Notes under the pieces: generated by a model
Database searches by the model: none
What the model was told of the DNA's origin: nothing
Seen by the model: only the letters and a program-made list of their open reading frames with translations
Part shown: one piece after another, positions 28,080-37,973 of the stretch
How positions within the stretch are numbered: the first letter of the stretch is position 1
How the letters are laid out: each line of letters opens with the position of its first letter
Assembly: GCF_949820605.1 (NCBI RefSeq)
Contig: NZ_CATKVU010000006.1
Coordinates: 1,472,501-1,536,500, forward strand
DNA: 64,000 nucleotides
Reading direction: 5' to 3'
DNA from: Segatella copri
Lineage (GTDB): Bacteria > Bacteroidota > Bacteroidia > Bacteroidales > Bacteroidaceae
Translations under genes and position numbers: made by a program

Positions 28080-28143
28080 CGCCCGATTTATACAATTCAC
28101 ATAAAGTCAAACTTTATTAATTTTAATTTTTTAATTATTTTTT

Positions 28144-29928
28144 ATGTCAGATTTAAAGAACGTAAAGCCATTGGACGACTTCAATTGGGATGAGTTTGAG
28201 AATGGCACAAGCGCAAACGTCAGCAAAACAGACCTCGAGAAGGCCTATGACGAAACTCTTAACAAGGTAACAGAACACCAGGTTGTAGAGGGTACAGTAA
28301 TCTCTGTAGACAAGAAAGAGGTTATCGTAAACATCGGTTACAAGAGCGATGGTATTATCCCTGCTTCTGAATTCCGTTACAACCCAGACCTCAAGGTAGG
28401 CGACAAGGTTGAGGTTTATGTAGAGAACCAGGAGGACGTAAAGGGCCAGTTGGTACTCTCTCACAAGAAGGCTCGCCTCAGCAAGTCTTGGGAGCGTGTT
28501 AATGCAGCTCTCGAGAACGAGGAAGTTATCCAGGGTTACATCAAGTGCCGCACTAAGGGCGGTATGATCGTTGACGTTTTCGGTATCGAAGCTTTCTTGC
28601 CAGGAAGCCAGATCGACGTTCACCCTATACGCGACTACGACGTATTCGTAGGCAAGACAATGGAGTTCAAGGTTGTAAAGATCAACCAGGAGTTCCGCAA
28701 TGTCGTTGTATCTCACAAGGCTCTCATCGAGCAGGAGCTCGAGCAGCAGCGCAAGGAGATCATCGGCAAACTCGAGAAGGGTCAGATTCTCGAGGGTACC
28801 GTTAAGAACATCACTACTTACGGTGTATTCGTTGACCTCGGCGGTGTTGACGGTTTGATCCACATCACAGACCTCTCTTGGGGCCGTGTAAGCGATCCAC
28901 ACGAGGTTGTATCTCTCGACCAGAAGATCAACGTTGTAATCCTCGACTTCGATGAGGAGAAGAAGCGTATTGCTCTCGGTTTGAAGCAGCTCACTCCACA
29001 TCCATGGGATGCACTTGATCCAAACCTCAAGGTAGGTGACCACGTGAAGGGTAAGGTAGTGGTTATGGCTGACTACGGTGCATTCGTTGAGATTGCTCCA
29101 GGTGTAGAGGGCTTGATCCACGTATCTGAGATGTCTTGGAGCCAGCACTTGCGTTCTGCTCAGGACTTCATGAAGGTAGGTGACGAGGTAGAGGCAGTTA
29201 TCCTGACTCTCGACCGCGCTGAGCGCAAGATGAGCCTTGGTATCAAGCAGCTCAAGGAAGATCCATGGGAGGCTATCGAGACTAAGTATCCTGTTGGCAG
29301 CAAGCACACTGCTAAGGTTCGCAACTTCACTAACTTCGGTATCTTCGTAGAGCTCGAGGAAGGTGTTGATGGTTTGATTCACATCTCTGACCTCTCTTGG
29401 ACTAAGAAGGTTAAGCACCCATCTGAGTTCACTTCTGTAGGCGCTTCTATCGACGTAGTAGTTCTCGAAATCGATAAGGAGAACCGTCGCTTGAGCCTCG
29501 GCCACAAGCAGTTGGAGAAGAACCCATGGGATGAGTATGAGGCAATCTACACTCCAGGTTCTGTTCACCAGGGTACTATCACTGAGTTGATGGACAAGGG
29601 TGCTGTTGTAGCTCTCGCTGAGGGTGGTGAAGGTTTCGCTACTCCTAAGCACCTCACTAAGGAGGACGGCACAATGGCTAAGAAGGGCGAGACTCTCGAC
29701 TTCAAGGTTATCGAGTTCGTTAAGGAGACAAAGCGCATCATCCTCTCTCACTCTCGTACATTCGAGGAGGGTAACGAGCCAGTTGCTAAGCCAACTCACA
29801 AGCGTGCAAACGGCGGTCGCAAGAATAACAACGAGACAGCTATGATCAACAACGTTGCTGCTAGCACATCACTCGGTGATATCGATGCACTCGCTAAGTT
29901 GAAGGCTCAGATGGAGGGCAAGGCTTAA
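28144..29928 (+). CDS. rpsA: Ribosomal protein S1
   Basis: A 594-residue RNA-binding protein of the small ribosomal subunit, with six S1 OB-fold repeats. They begin near residues 48 (GTVISVDKKEVIVNIGYKSD), 132, 215 (GTVKNITTYGVFVDLGG), 305, 388 and 475. The sixth is divergent. A basic, Asn-rich linker (KRANGGRKNNNETA) and a short helix follow. It uses strongly biased, highly expressed codons (GTT/GGT/CGC/AAG), which also leave a long spurious open frame on the opposite strand. Confidence 0.97.
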   Translation: MSDLKNVKPLDDFNWDEFENGTSANVSKTDLEKAYDETLNKVTEHQVVEGTVISVDKKEVIVNIGYKSDGIIPASEFRYNPDLKVGDKVEVYVENQEDVKGQLVLSHKKARLSKSWERVNAALENEEVIQGYIKCRTKGGMIVDVFGIEAFLPGSQIDVHPIRDYDVFVGKTMEFKVVKINQEFRNVVVSHKALIEQELEQQRKEIIGKLEKGQILEGTVKNITTYGVFVDLGGVDGLIHITDLSWGRVSDPHEVVSLDQKINVVILDFDEEKKRIALGLKQLTPHPWDALDPNLKVGDHVKGKVVVMADYGAFVEIAPGVEGLIHVSEMSWSQHLRSAQDFMKVGDEVEAVILTLDRAERKMSLGIKQLKEDPWEAIETKYPVGSKHTAKVRNFTNFGIFVELEEGVDGLIHISDLSWTKKVKHPSEFTSVGASIDVVVLEIDKENRRLSLGHKQLEKNPWDEYEAIYTPGSVHQGTITELMDKGAVVALAEGGEGFATPKHLTKEDGTMAKKGETLDFKVIEFVKETKRIILSHSRTFEEGNEPVAKPTHKRANGGRKNNNETAMINNVAASTSLGDIDALAKLKAQMEGKA

Positions 29929-29975
29929 TCTTAAACAGATCAGGCTTTTGCTATTCATTAGCTAAATAACATTCA

Positions 29976-30017
29976 GGGGACTGAAATTTCAGTAATGAGA
30001 TATCAGTTCCCTTTTTT
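29976..30017 (+). terminator. rpsA terminator
   Basis: Stem GGGGACTGA/TCAGTTCCC (29976-29984 with 30003-30011) followed by six T. The remaining gap to 30151 is AT-rich without a gene. Confidence 0.75.
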
Positions 30018-30151
30018 ATTATGTGTATAAAAAAAATAAACTATCGGGCACTATTTGCCAACTTCAGTAAACTCATCTCGACTAATTCACGTTCTAAAAC
30101 CACTAATTCATGGTATTTTTCTATAAAAACATGTCGAAAAACACAAAAACC

Positions 30152-30184
30152 TTTGGTGGTTTAAAGTTTTCTGTTTATCTTTGC
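30152..30184 (+). promoter_or_regulatory. Promoter of the PCMD/porin cluster
   Basis: TTTGG (30152-30156) and TATCTTTG (30177-30184, followed by CACC) are separated by 20 bases, a near-perfect Bacteroidetes promoter. It implies a ~105-base leader before the gene at 30296. Confidence 0.7.
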
Positions 30185-30295
30185 ACCGATAAAAATAATT
30201 AATTACATAAGCTAGAGAAATCATTCTCTCAATAACTATCAGAAAAGAAAGAGAAGCGATTCTCCAGATTACAAAAGAAAAAGAAAGTTCAAGAT

Positions 30296-31456
30296 ATGAA
30301 ACAGTCAAGATTCATAGTAGCCGCTCTATCAATGAGTTGCATCACTACCCTCTCTTCTTGCTTCAAGGAAGAACCGCTCAATGCCGAATGCGACATCGAG
30401 CAGGCCTTCATCCCCAACAGCGGCAACTGGGAAGAATGCTTCCTCAAAGCCACAGATACCCTACAGAACGTGATGCCTACAGAAAATGAAATCTGCTTCC
30501 TCGTAAAAAAGGGAACCGATCTCTCGCACTTCGCACCGAAATTCCAGATTACCCCAGGTGCTACCCTATCGCCTGCCAACGGTTCGGTGCAGGATTTCAC
30601 CAACGGGCAAGTAACCTACACCGTTACTTCCGAGGATGGCAACTGGAAACGGCAGTACAGAGTGGGATTCATCTTCCCGCCCGTGGTTTACGAAGTGATG
30701 AAGTACGACTTCGAAAACTATTTCCTCAACGAAAACAAGCCTGTTCATAAATATTATGTCTGGAGCGACAAGAACGACGACGGTACGCTTGCCAACAACT
30801 GGGCTACGGGAAATCCGGGCTTCTTTATGAGCCGAAGCTCTGCCAAGCCAGACCAATATCCAACGGTGCCTGTGGAGCAAGGATACGACGGTGCCTGCGT
30901 GAAGCTCACCACCAGCGATACCGACCAGTTTGGCGCAACGGCCAAGATGCCTATCGCTGCAGGCAACCTCTTCATCGGAAAGTTCGACGCCGGTCAGGCA
31001 CTGAAGGATGCCATGAAGACCACCCAGTTTGGCGTACCCGTAAGTTTCAAGCCTACCAAATTCAGCGGCTACTACCGATACAAGCGTGGCGATGTGTTCA
31101 CAGACCGCCAGAAGAAGGTGGTGGAAGGCAAGAAAGACTACGGCACCATCTATGCCGTGTTCTACGACAACCACGACACCGATGGCAACAGCATCGTGCT
31201 CTATGGCGACAACGTGCAGACCAGCCCTCAGGTGGTGGCAATCGCCAAAGTGCCAGACATCGATGACACACCCGAGTGGACCCATTTCGACATCGACTTC
31301 GTTTATAAGAAGGAGGTGGATGCCCAGAAACTCAGAAACATGGGCTACAGCTTGGCCATCGTCTGCTCATCGAGCGTAGAAGGCGCCTCGTTCATGGGAG
31401 CCATCGGAAGTACATTGTGGGTGGATCAGTTCCGCATCGCCTGCGAAAAGGAATAA
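30296..31456 (+). CDS. PCMD-domain outer-surface lipoprotein
   Basis: A 386-residue protein with a lipoprotein signal ending LSSCFKEEP (Cys at residue 22), an Ig-like N-terminal region, and a C-terminal putative carbohydrate metabolism domain (PCMD). The PCMD contains YDFENYFLNENKPVHKYYVW and WATGNPGFFMS, and ends GSTLWVDQFRIACEKE. PCMD proteins sit in Bacteroidales envelope gene sets and are thought to bind glycans. The beta-barrel and calycin/PCMD genes downstream form one run with it. Confidence 0.85.
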   Translation: MKQSRFIVAALSMSCITTLSSCFKEEPLNAECDIEQAFIPNSGNWEECFLKATDTLQNVMPTENEICFLVKKGTDLSHFAPKFQITPGATLSPANGSVQDFTNGQVTYTVTSEDGNWKRQYRVGFIFPPVVYEVMKYDFENYFLNENKPVHKYYVWSDKNDDGTLANNWATGNPGFFMSRSSAKPDQYPTVPVEQGYDGACVKLTTSDTDQFGATAKMPIAAGNLFIGKFDAGQALKDAMKTTQFGVPVSFKPTKFSGYYRYKRGDVFTDRQKKVVEGKKDYGTIYAVFYDNHDTDGNSIVLYGDNVQTSPQVVAIAKVPDIDDTPEWTHFDIDFVYKKEVDAQKLRNMGYSLAIVCSSSVEGASFMGAIGSTLWVDQFRIACEKE

Positions 31457-31549
31457 ATGATTCTGCCAAAGAAGATTCAATGAGAAGATTCTTACAAAGA
31501 AGATTCATTAAGAAGAGATTGAGAAGATTTTAAAAAAGAAGACAAGACA

Positions 31550-32314
31550 ATGAAAAAGTCATTCATCATATCAGCCGCAATCCTATCCCTCTGCTCTGCT
31601 GAGGCATGGGGACAGAATCTAGGAGAACTGCTCCACAAATTCACCTACCAGGCACGCATCGGCTACAACTTGGGTGGCACTGCCCCTATCGGCATGCCTG
31701 CCACCATCCGCACCCTCCACAGCTACACGCTGCAGCCTAACCTGCTGCTCGGCATCGACGCCCACTATCCCCTGGACAACAAGTGGGGACTGATGTTCGG
31801 CCTGCACTTCGAAGGCAAGGGCATGAAGATTGATGCGGGCGTAAAGAACTACCACATGACCATGGTGAAAGGTGGTGAGCAGCTGGATGGCGTGTTCACG
31901 GGCAACGTTATAACAAAGGTTGACCAGAGCCTCGCAACTATCCCAGTGCAAGCCACTTACGACGTTACAGAGAAGGTTCGCCTGAAGCTGGGTCCTTACT
32001 TTTCCTACGTCACCTCGCATAAGTTTGAGGGCAGTGCCTACGACGGTTATCTGCGCCAGGGAGACCCTACGGGACCCAAGGTAGAACTGGGACATGAGGA
32101 CGGAGAGCGTGGCGAATACGACTTCTCAAGCGATATGCGCAACTGGCAGTTTGGCATCGATGTGGGTGCCGACTGGTATTTCTCGAAGCGCTGGGGAGCC
32201 TATGTGGGCCTTACCTGGGGCTTATCAGAGGTATTCAAGAAAGACTTCCACGTGATAGAGCAATCGATGTATCCTATCTATGGTACCATCGGATTGAGCT
32301 ATCAGCTGAAATAG
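31550..32314 (+). CDS. Outer-membrane beta-barrel protein (porin family)
   Basis: A 254-residue protein with a signal peptide (MKKSFIISAAILSLCSAEAW, followed by GQ). Alternating aromatic/polar strands are typical of PorT/OmpW-type barrels (KWGLMFGLHFEGKGMKID, WQFGIDVGADWYFSKRWGAY). It ends with the BAM-type terminal strand GLSYQLK. It lies 93 bases after the PCMD lipoprotein. Transported substrate unknown. Confidence 0.8.
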   Translation: MKKSFIISAAILSLCSAEAWGQNLGELLHKFTYQARIGYNLGGTAPIGMPATIRTLHSYTLQPNLLLGIDAHYPLDNKWGLMFGLHFEGKGMKIDAGVKNYHMTMVKGGEQLDGVFTGNVITKVDQSLATIPVQATYDVTEKVRLKLGPYFSYVTSHKFEGSAYDGYLRQGDPTGPKVELGHEDGERGEYDFSSDMRNWQFGIDVGADWYFSKRWGAYVGLTWGLSEVFKKDFHVIEQSMYPIYGTIGLSYQLK

Positions 32315-32397
32315 GAAATCTGCTCCAGAATATCTTATATATAATAATGTATAGGAGAGAAAAATCAATTATATCATAATAAAAGAAAGGAAAACTT

Positions 32398-33972
32398 ATG
32401 AAGAAAATTTTTACTTTAGTAGCAGCAGCACTCTGCTCTATGTCGATGATGGCAAAGGACTACACCTGCCCTCTCGTGGTTAACATGATGGGAACGGACA
32501 TGCCTGTGGGCGACATCAAGGTGAGCGTGGATGAGCAGAAAGACGGCAAATACACCATGAGCCTGCTCAACTTCAAGATGAACGAATTCATGCAGATTGG
32601 TAACATCGTTATCAAGGATGTAGAGGCTACCAAGTGTGGCAACGTGATCATGCTCAATGCAGCAAGGGATATCCAGATAACCAAGGGTGACGATGAGAAC
32701 GTAGAATGGATGGGACCAGGTCTCGGCAACGTGAACATCCTCCTGAAGGGTGAACTGAAGGGCGATAATTTCAACGCCTGCCTCAATATTCCATTGGCTG
32801 GCAACATGATTGTTGGCGTAAAACTCGGCAAGAATTGCAACGAAATGGGTCAGTTGCCAAACGCCGGTTTCGAGAATTTCCACGAGGCATCCTATAGCAG
32901 TGCCAAGAGCAAGGAGCCTAACGGATGGCACTCTTTCATGAGCTCTACGGGCAGCATGGCAAGTATGGTTTCAGCAGCTGTACATACCTATGCATCTTCT
33001 GAGGTGCGCGAGAACGCAACAGAAGACAACAAGCAGTGTGTAAAGATTGTTTCTACTCCAGTGAAGGTGGGTTCAATTGTTGCAGCTTCTGCCAACGGTA
33101 CCATCACCACCGGTCGTCTGAAGGCTGGCAGCATGACTGCATCAAGCAAGGACAACTGCTCATTCCTGGATTTCAGCTCTACAGATGTGGATGCCAACGG
33201 CGATCCATTCTATGCAGTGCTCAACAACAAGCCTGATGCCATGAAGGTTTGGGTGAAGTTCAAGGCTGGCGACGGCAACAAGAATCCTAAGGCTACCATC
33301 AGTGCCCTCTTGACCAACGGCAACATGGTTCAGGACCCGGAGGACGACAAGTATGCAGCCAACATCATCGCCCGTGCCAACAACTCTTCTATCGAGAGCA
33401 AGGACGAGTGGCAGGAGATTACCATCCCATTTACATACGACAATGCTGAGGAAATGCCTAAGGCAGCCCTGGTTACCATGTCAACCTGCGCTGTGCCTAG
33501 CGGCGGCAGCAAGAGCGAGACCAATCCAGACGTTTTGTATGTAGACGATGTAGAGATGGTTTACAATGCTGATGTGAAGAAGGTTACCATGGATGGTGAG
33601 GACATAACAAACAAGTTTGATGAAGCCGGAGGATTGGAGTTTGAAGGCTACAATAAGGAATTGGATATCAACAACTTCCAATTGGAGGCCATCGGAGCCG
33701 GAGCCTATGTTACGAAGAAGATTACAACCGATGGTTTTGATACCTACGTTAGCTTTACTGTCACATCCAACGACTTGAAGAACTGCGTAACCCGCACCAT
33801 CACCCTGAAAAACTATACCACTAGCATCAAGAACGTTGAGACCCTCACCCTGCCAAACGGCGTGAAGGCTATCTACAACATGGCTGGTCAGCAGGTTACA
33901 GACATGCAAAGTGGCCAAGTTTACATCGTAAAGTACACCAATGGCGAGAGCAAGAAGATGATTAAGAAATAA
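32398..33972 (+). CDS. Secreted protein with calycin-like and PCMD domains
   Basis: A 524-residue exported protein. It has a short signal peptide (MKKIFTLVAAALCSMSMMAK). A calycin-like beta-barrel of about 120 residues follows (CPLVVNMMGTDMPVGDIKVS). Then a PCMD domain runs from the NAGFENFHE region to VLYVDDVEMVYN. It ends with a short beta domain and GVKAIYNMAGQQVTDMQSGQ, resembling the sorting/C-terminal segments of Prevotella secreted proteins. Probably surface exposed and possibly a glycan binder; it completes the three-gene cluster. Confidence 0.8.
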   Translation: MKKIFTLVAAALCSMSMMAKDYTCPLVVNMMGTDMPVGDIKVSVDEQKDGKYTMSLLNFKMNEFMQIGNIVIKDVEATKCGNVIMLNAARDIQITKGDDENVEWMGPGLGNVNILLKGELKGDNFNACLNIPLAGNMIVGVKLGKNCNEMGQLPNAGFENFHEASYSSAKSKEPNGWHSFMSSTGSMASMVSAAVHTYASSEVRENATEDNKQCVKIVSTPVKVGSIVAASANGTITTGRLKAGSMTASSKDNCSFLDFSSTDVDANGDPFYAVLNNKPDAMKVWVKFKAGDGNKNPKATISALLTNGNMVQDPEDDKYAANIIARANNSSIESKDEWQEITIPFTYDNAEEMPKAALVTMSTCAVPSGGSKSETNPDVLYVDDVEMVYNADVKKVTMDGEDITNKFDEAGGLEFEGYNKELDINNFQLEAIGAGAYVTKKITTDGFDTYVSFTVTSNDLKNCVTRTITLKNYTTSIKNVETLTLPNGVKAIYNMAGQQVTDMQSGQVYIVKYTNGESKKMIKK

Positions 33973-34018
33973 TTAATCAAGAAATAATTGATCAAGAAAT
34001 AAAACTATAGATAAAAGG

Positions 34019-34050
34019 CATGCGCCCCACTCCGGGACGCATGTTTTTTT
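34019..34050 (+). terminator. Terminator after the calycin/PCMD gene
   Basis: Stem CATGCG...CGCATG with inner CCC/GGG (34019-34024 with 34038-34043) followed by seven T. Confidence 0.75.
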
Positions 34051-34135
34051 ATATATGCAGACTGCGAGAATGAGATATGCGTAACTGCTCAAGAACGGAA
34101 GCTAGAGAAAATAAAATACAGGAAGTGGAGAAAAC

Positions 34136-34172
34136 AAAAATCCCCAGCCATCAAATGAATGATAGCTGGGGA
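34136..34172 (-). terminator. Terminator of infC-rpmI-rplT
   Basis: Stem TCCCCAGC/GCTGGGGA (34141-34148 with 34165-34172). Read on the minus strand it is followed by TTTTTG, downstream of rplT. Confidence 0.7.
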
Positions 34173-34247
34173 TTCAATCTTTTCAAAATCTAGAGGCTAA
34201 ACTCCCTATGTGTTATCACTAACACGATAAAAAATTTAGCGTCGGAT

Positions 34248-34592
34248 TTACTTCACCTTTGCAACGATAGCCTTGAAAGCCTCAGGGTTGTTTACAGCGA
34301 GGTCAGCGAGAACCTTACGGTTAATCTCGATACCAGCCTTGTGAAGAGCACCCATCAACTGGCTGTAGCTCATACCATCGAGGCGAGCAGCAGCGTTGAT
34401 ACGCTGAATCCACAATGCGCGGAATGTGCGCTTCTTGTTACGACGATCGCGATAAGCGTAGGTAAGACCCTTCTCCCAAGTGTTCTTAGCTACTGTCCAT
34501 ACATTCTTGCGAGCTCCATAGTAACCCTTAGTGAGCTTCAAGATTCTTGTTCTTTTTGCTTTTGATGCAACGTGATTTACTGATCTTGGCAT
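34248..34592 (-). CDS. rplT: Ribosomal protein L20
   Basis: A 114-residue large-subunit assembly protein ([20 protein letters not shown] ... [15 protein letters not shown] basic helix, [20 protein letters not shown]). Normal length. It follows rpmI by 40 bases in the conserved infC-rpmI-rplT order. Confidence 0.97.
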   Translation of the reverse strand: MPRSVNHVASKAKRTRILKLTKGYYGARKNVWTVAKNTWEKGLTYAYRDRRNKKRTFRALWIQRINAAARLDGMSYSQLMGALHKAGIEINRKVLADLAVNNPEAFKAIVAKVK

Positions 34593-34631
34593 AATTTTTT
34601 TTCTTTAAAAGTTCGACTAAAAAGTTAATAA

Positions 34632-34829
34632 TTAACGGAGGCAGAGCAAGTCGCGAACCTGCTTCAAGTTTGAACGGTCTACGAGAGTCTCACCAAGGAG
34701 ATTTCTCTTCTGCTTCTTTGTCTTCTTAGTCAAGATGTGACTGTGAAAAGCGTGATGACGCTTAATCTTACCTGTACCGGTGAAACGGAATCTCTTCTTT
34801 GCGCCGGAATTAGTCTTTACTTTTGGCAT
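34632..34829 (-). CDS. rpmI: Ribosomal protein L35
   Basis: A 65-residue basic protein ([20 protein letters not shown] ... [19 protein letters not shown]). Normal length, between infC and rplT. Confidence 0.97.
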   Translation of the reverse strand: MPKVKTNSGAKKRFRFTGTGKIKRHHAFHSHILTKKTKKQKRNLLGETLVDRSNLKQVRDLLCLR

Positions 34830-34905
34830 TTTTACTTTTAATTTTAAATTGTTATTTATTATAGCGATGGCAACGCATATACCAGGGCGTTACGCATCTT
34901 TTTTC

Positions 34906-35577
34906 TTAATTCTCTGTTCCTTCTGCGAGTTTCTTCAGGCTATCGCCGCCTTTAGCATTGGCGAGCAAGCCATTCTTCTCAGCATTAGCAGCGCGCTCTG
35001 CATCTGCAGCAGCCTTAGCTTCAGCCTCTCGCTTCTCACGGTCCATCTTCTGCTGACTCTTCTTTGCAGTACCAGCCTTCTTAGGACTCATGTAGAGGAA
35101 CATCTTCTTACCTTCAAGCTTTGGCATCTGCTCCACCTTTCCGTACTCTTCCAAATCATTGGCGAAACGGAGAAGAAGAACCTCACCCTGCTCCTTGAAG
35201 AGAATAGAGCGACCACGGAAGAAAACGTATGCACGAACCTTGTTACCCTCGTTGAGGAACTCCATAGCGTGCTTGAGCTTGAACTGATAGTCGTGCTCAT
35301 CAGTCTGAGGTCCGAAACGGATTTCCTTGGTCTCCACCTTTACCTGCTTCTGCTTCATTTCCTTTGCATGCTTCTTCTGCTGGTAAAGGAATTTAGAATA
35401 GTCAACTATACGGCAAACTGGTGGTTGCGCATTAGGAGATATCTCGACTAAGTCAAGCTCTTGCTGACGTGCCAACTCCAACGCCTTACGTGCTGGCATC
35501 ACTTCTGCTCCACCATCACTCACTACTCTCACGTCGCGTGCACGAATCTGGTCGTTTACGCGGTACTGATTTTTCAT
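34906..35577 (-). CDS. infC: Translation initiation factor IF-3
   Basis: A 223-residue factor preventing subunit re-association and proofreading initiation. The N domain includes [15 protein letters not shown] and [18 protein letters not shown]. The C domain includes [20 protein letters not shown] and [19 protein letters not shown]. After it comes a ~50-residue Lys/Ala/Glu-rich tail ([20 protein letters not shown]) that E. coli IF-3 (180 residues) lacks, common in Bacteroidetes. I prefer the ATG at 35577 (MKNQYRVND) to 35592. A promoter and an upstream terminator separate it from thrS. Confidence 0.95.
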   Translation of the reverse strand: MKNQYRVNDQIRARDVRVVSDGGAEVMPARKALELARQQELDLVEISPNAQPPVCRIVDYSKFLYQQKKHAKEMKQKQVKVETKEIRFGPQTDEHDYQFKLKHAMEFLNEGNKVRAYVFFRGRSILFKEQGEVLLLRFANDLEEYGKVEQMPKLEGKKMFLYMSPKKAGTAKKSQQKMDREKREAEAKAAADAERAANAEKNGLLANAKGGDSLKKLAEGTEN

Positions 35578-35637
35578 TTTGTCATTTTTCATTAACTATT
35601 CGATATATTCTTTTTTGTCTTTTTGATTAAACGGCTG

Positions 35638-35669
35638 CAAAGTTACGATTATTTTGTGAAACCACCAAA
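35638..35669 (-). promoter_or_regulatory. Promoter of infC-rpmI-rplT
   Basis: TTTGG (35665-35669) and TAACTTTG (35638-35645, followed by CAGCC) on the minus strand are 19 bases apart. Confidence 0.65.
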
Positions 35670-35687
35670 TTTTCAGTGGGTTATTTT

Positions 35688-35725
35688 AAAAAAATCCGCA
35701 GATTTCCAAAGAAACCTGCGGATTT
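35688..35725 (-). terminator. thrS terminator
   Basis: Stem AATCCGCAG/CTGCGGATT (35692-35701 with 35716-35725), followed on the minus strand by seven T. Confidence 0.75.
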
Positions 35726-35736
35726 ATATCTCATTT

Positions 35737-37689
35737 TTACTCTTCAGCGGCCTTCAATTGCTCTGCAACCTCGGCATTGATGCGCTGAGCGAACTCTTCC
35801 ATGCTCATGGTAGCCTGTTCGCCACCACCCTGCTTACGCATAGATACCAAGCCCTCGGCACTCTCCTTCTCACCTACGATAACCATGTAAGGAACACGCT
35901 TCAACTCGTTGTCACGAATCTTGCGGCCAATCTTCTCGTTACGGTCATCAACCAAAGCACGAACACCCTGCTTGTCGAAGTACTGACGTACCTTCTGGGC
36001 ATAATCGTTGAACTTTTCAGAGATAGGAAGAATTGCAACCTGGTCTGGAGTCAACCACAATGGGAAGTGACCGGCGGTATGCTCGATGAGAACGGCTGTG
36101 AATCGCTCCAATGAACCGAATGGTGCACGGTGAATCATCACAGGAGTCTTCTTAGAGTTATCCTCTGCTGTATACTCCAGCTTGAAACGCTCTGGCAAGT
36201 TGTAATCCACCTGGATGGTACCCAACTGCCAACGACGACCGATGGCATCCTTTACCATGAAGTCGAGCTTAGGACCATAGAAGGCAGCCTCGCCAACCTC
36301 CTCGCGTGTCTCAAGACCCTTCTCCTTGCAAGCCTCGCGGATAGCGTTCTCGCTCTCTTCCCAAATCTCATCAGTACCGATATACTTCTCTGTATCCTTA
36401 GGATCGCGGAGAGAAATCTGTGCCTCGTAGTTTTCGAAACCGAAGATCTTGAATACCTTCAGGATTACGTCAATTACATTCTCGAATTCCGACTTCACCT
36501 GATCTGAACGAACGAAGATGTGAGCATCATCCTGAGTAAATGTACGAACACGAGTCAAACCATGGAGCTCACCGCTTTTCTCATAGCGGAATACAGTACC
36601 GAACTCTGCAATACGCAAAGGAAGATCCTTGTAAGAACGAGGCTTACGAGCGTAGACCTCGCAGTGGTGAGGACAGTTCATTGGCTTCAGCATATACTCC
36701 TCATCCTCCTCTGGAGTATGGATAGGCTGGAATGCATCCTTGCCATAGTGAGCATAGTGACCAGATGTAACATAAAGACTCTTGCCACCGATACCTGGGC
36801 AGATAACCTCCTGATAGTTGTAAGGCTTCAAGAGAGAACGGAGCAACTCCTGCAGACGCAGGCGGAGCTGTGTACCCTTTGGCAACCAGATAGGAAGACC
36901 CTTACCTACACGCTCTGAGAACATGAAGAGTTCCATCTCCTTACCGATCTTACGGTGGTCACGCTTCTTAGCCTCTTCGAGAATTACCAAGTACTCATCG
37001 AGCATCTTCTTCTTAGGGAAGCTGATACCGTAGATACGGGTCATCTGCTCGCGCTTGGCATCACCGCGCCAGAAAGCACCAGCCACACTTGTAATCTTCA
37101 CTGCCTTGATAAGGCCAGTGTTCATCAAGTGAGGACCACGGCAAAGGTCGGTGAAATTGCCCTGGGTATATGTGGTGATGGTACCATCCTCCAAGTCCTG
37201 CTCAATATGCTCGCACTTGTAAGTCTGACCGTCAGCCTTGAACTCAGCGAGAGCATCAGCCTTAGACACCTCCTTGCGAACCACAGGTTCGTTCTTTTTG
37301 GCAAGTTCCATCATCTTAGCCTCGATCTTGGCGAAATCATTCTCTGAAATCACCTGACCCTCGGCTGGCATTACGTCGTAGAAGAAACCACTCTCTACGG
37401 CTGGACCGAAACCGAACTGGATGCCTGGGTAAAGCTCCTGAAGAGCTTCAGCCAACAAGTGGGCAGATGTATGCCAGAATGTGTGCTTACCCTGCTCATC
37501 CTCAAACTTGTAGAGTTCTACATTTGCATCCTCATTGATAGGACGATTCAACTCTACTGTCTCACCATTAACACCGCAAGATACAACGTTGCGAGCGAGA
37601 GCCGGTGAGATGCTCTCGGCGATTTGTAAGCCAGTTACGCCCTGTTCATACTCACGAACAGATCCGTCTGGGAATGTGATTTTTACCAT
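35737..37689 (-). CDS. thrS: Threonyl-tRNA synthetase
   Basis: A 650-residue class II synthetase. It has an N-terminal TGS domain ([20 protein letters not shown]) and an editing domain ([20 protein letters not shown]). The catalytic core holds the zinc cysteine in [14 protein letters not shown] and motif 2 in [22 protein letters not shown]-terminal anticodon-binding domain is seen ([20 protein letters not shown]). Normal length. A promoter (TACTTTTG at 37720-37727 on the minus strand) and a terminator bracket it as a single-gene unit. Confidence 0.97.
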   Translation of the reverse strand: MVKITFPDGSVREYEQGVTGLQIAESISPALARNVVSCGVNGETVELNRPINEDANVELYKFEDEQGKHTFWHTSAHLLAEALQELYPGIQFGFGPAVESGFFYDVMPAEGQVISENDFAKIEAKMMELAKKNEPVVRKEVSKADALAEFKADGQTYKCEHIEQDLEDGTITTYTQGNFTDLCRGPHLMNTGLIKAVKITSVAGAFWRGDAKREQMTRIYGISFPKKKMLDEYLVILEEAKKRDHRKIGKEMELFMFSERVGKGLPIWLPKGTQLRLRLQELLRSLLKPYNYQEVICPGIGGKSLYVTSGHYAHYGKDAFQPIHTPEEDEEYMLKPMNCPHHCEVYARKPRSYKDLPLRIAEFGTVFRYEKSGELHGLTRVRTFTQDDAHIFVRSDQVKSEFENVIDVILKVFKIFGFENYEAQISLRDPKDTEKYIGTDEIWEESENAIREACKEKGLETREEVGEAAFYGPKLDFMVKDAIGRRWQLGTIQVDYNLPERFKLEYTAEDNSKKTPVMIHRAPFGSLERFTAVLIEHTAGHFPLWLTPDQVAILPISEKFNDYAQKVRQYFDKQGVRALVDDRNEKIGRKIRDNELKRVPYMVIVGEKESAEGLVSMRKQGGGEQATMSMEEFAQRINAEVAEQLKAAEE

Positions 37690-37719
37690 AACAACTTAGT
37701 ATTTTTATTAAATCGCCTG

Positions 37720-37727
37720 CAAAAGTA
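37720..37727 (-). promoter_or_regulatory. -7 box of thrS
   Basis: TACTTTTG followed by CAGG on the minus strand, 30 bases upstream of the thrS ATG. Confidence 0.5.
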
Positions 37728-37903
37728 CGATTTCTTTTTGTAACAAGCGAATAAAAATGCATTTATTTTGCTAAACTTTGCTAATACCCCTTTATATTAA
37801 GGGCTTTTAAGACGAAAATGCTGACATATTGAAGTTTTCATCTGCTATTCTACCCATATTTCGTAACACTTTGTAAAATTCAGATACATTTTTAGCCAAT
37901 AAG

Positions 37904-37935
37904 TTTTGGAGAAACAAATATTTTCATTATCTTTG
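37904..37935 (+). promoter_or_regulatory. Promoter of ansA
   Basis: TTTTGG (37904-37909) and TATCTTTG (37928-37935, followed by CATCC) are 18 bases apart. This placement favours the ATG at 37974 over the one at 37947. Confidence 0.65.
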
Positions 37936-37973
37936 CATCCGATAACGTGACAAAATGTAAAGAAACAAAGAAA

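Noticed and set aside
28153..29799. A 548-codon open frame antisense to rpsA
   Set aside because: It mirrors the strongly biased codons of rpsA; the product is Leu/Val/Tyr-rich without domains, and no promoter or ribosome site fits.
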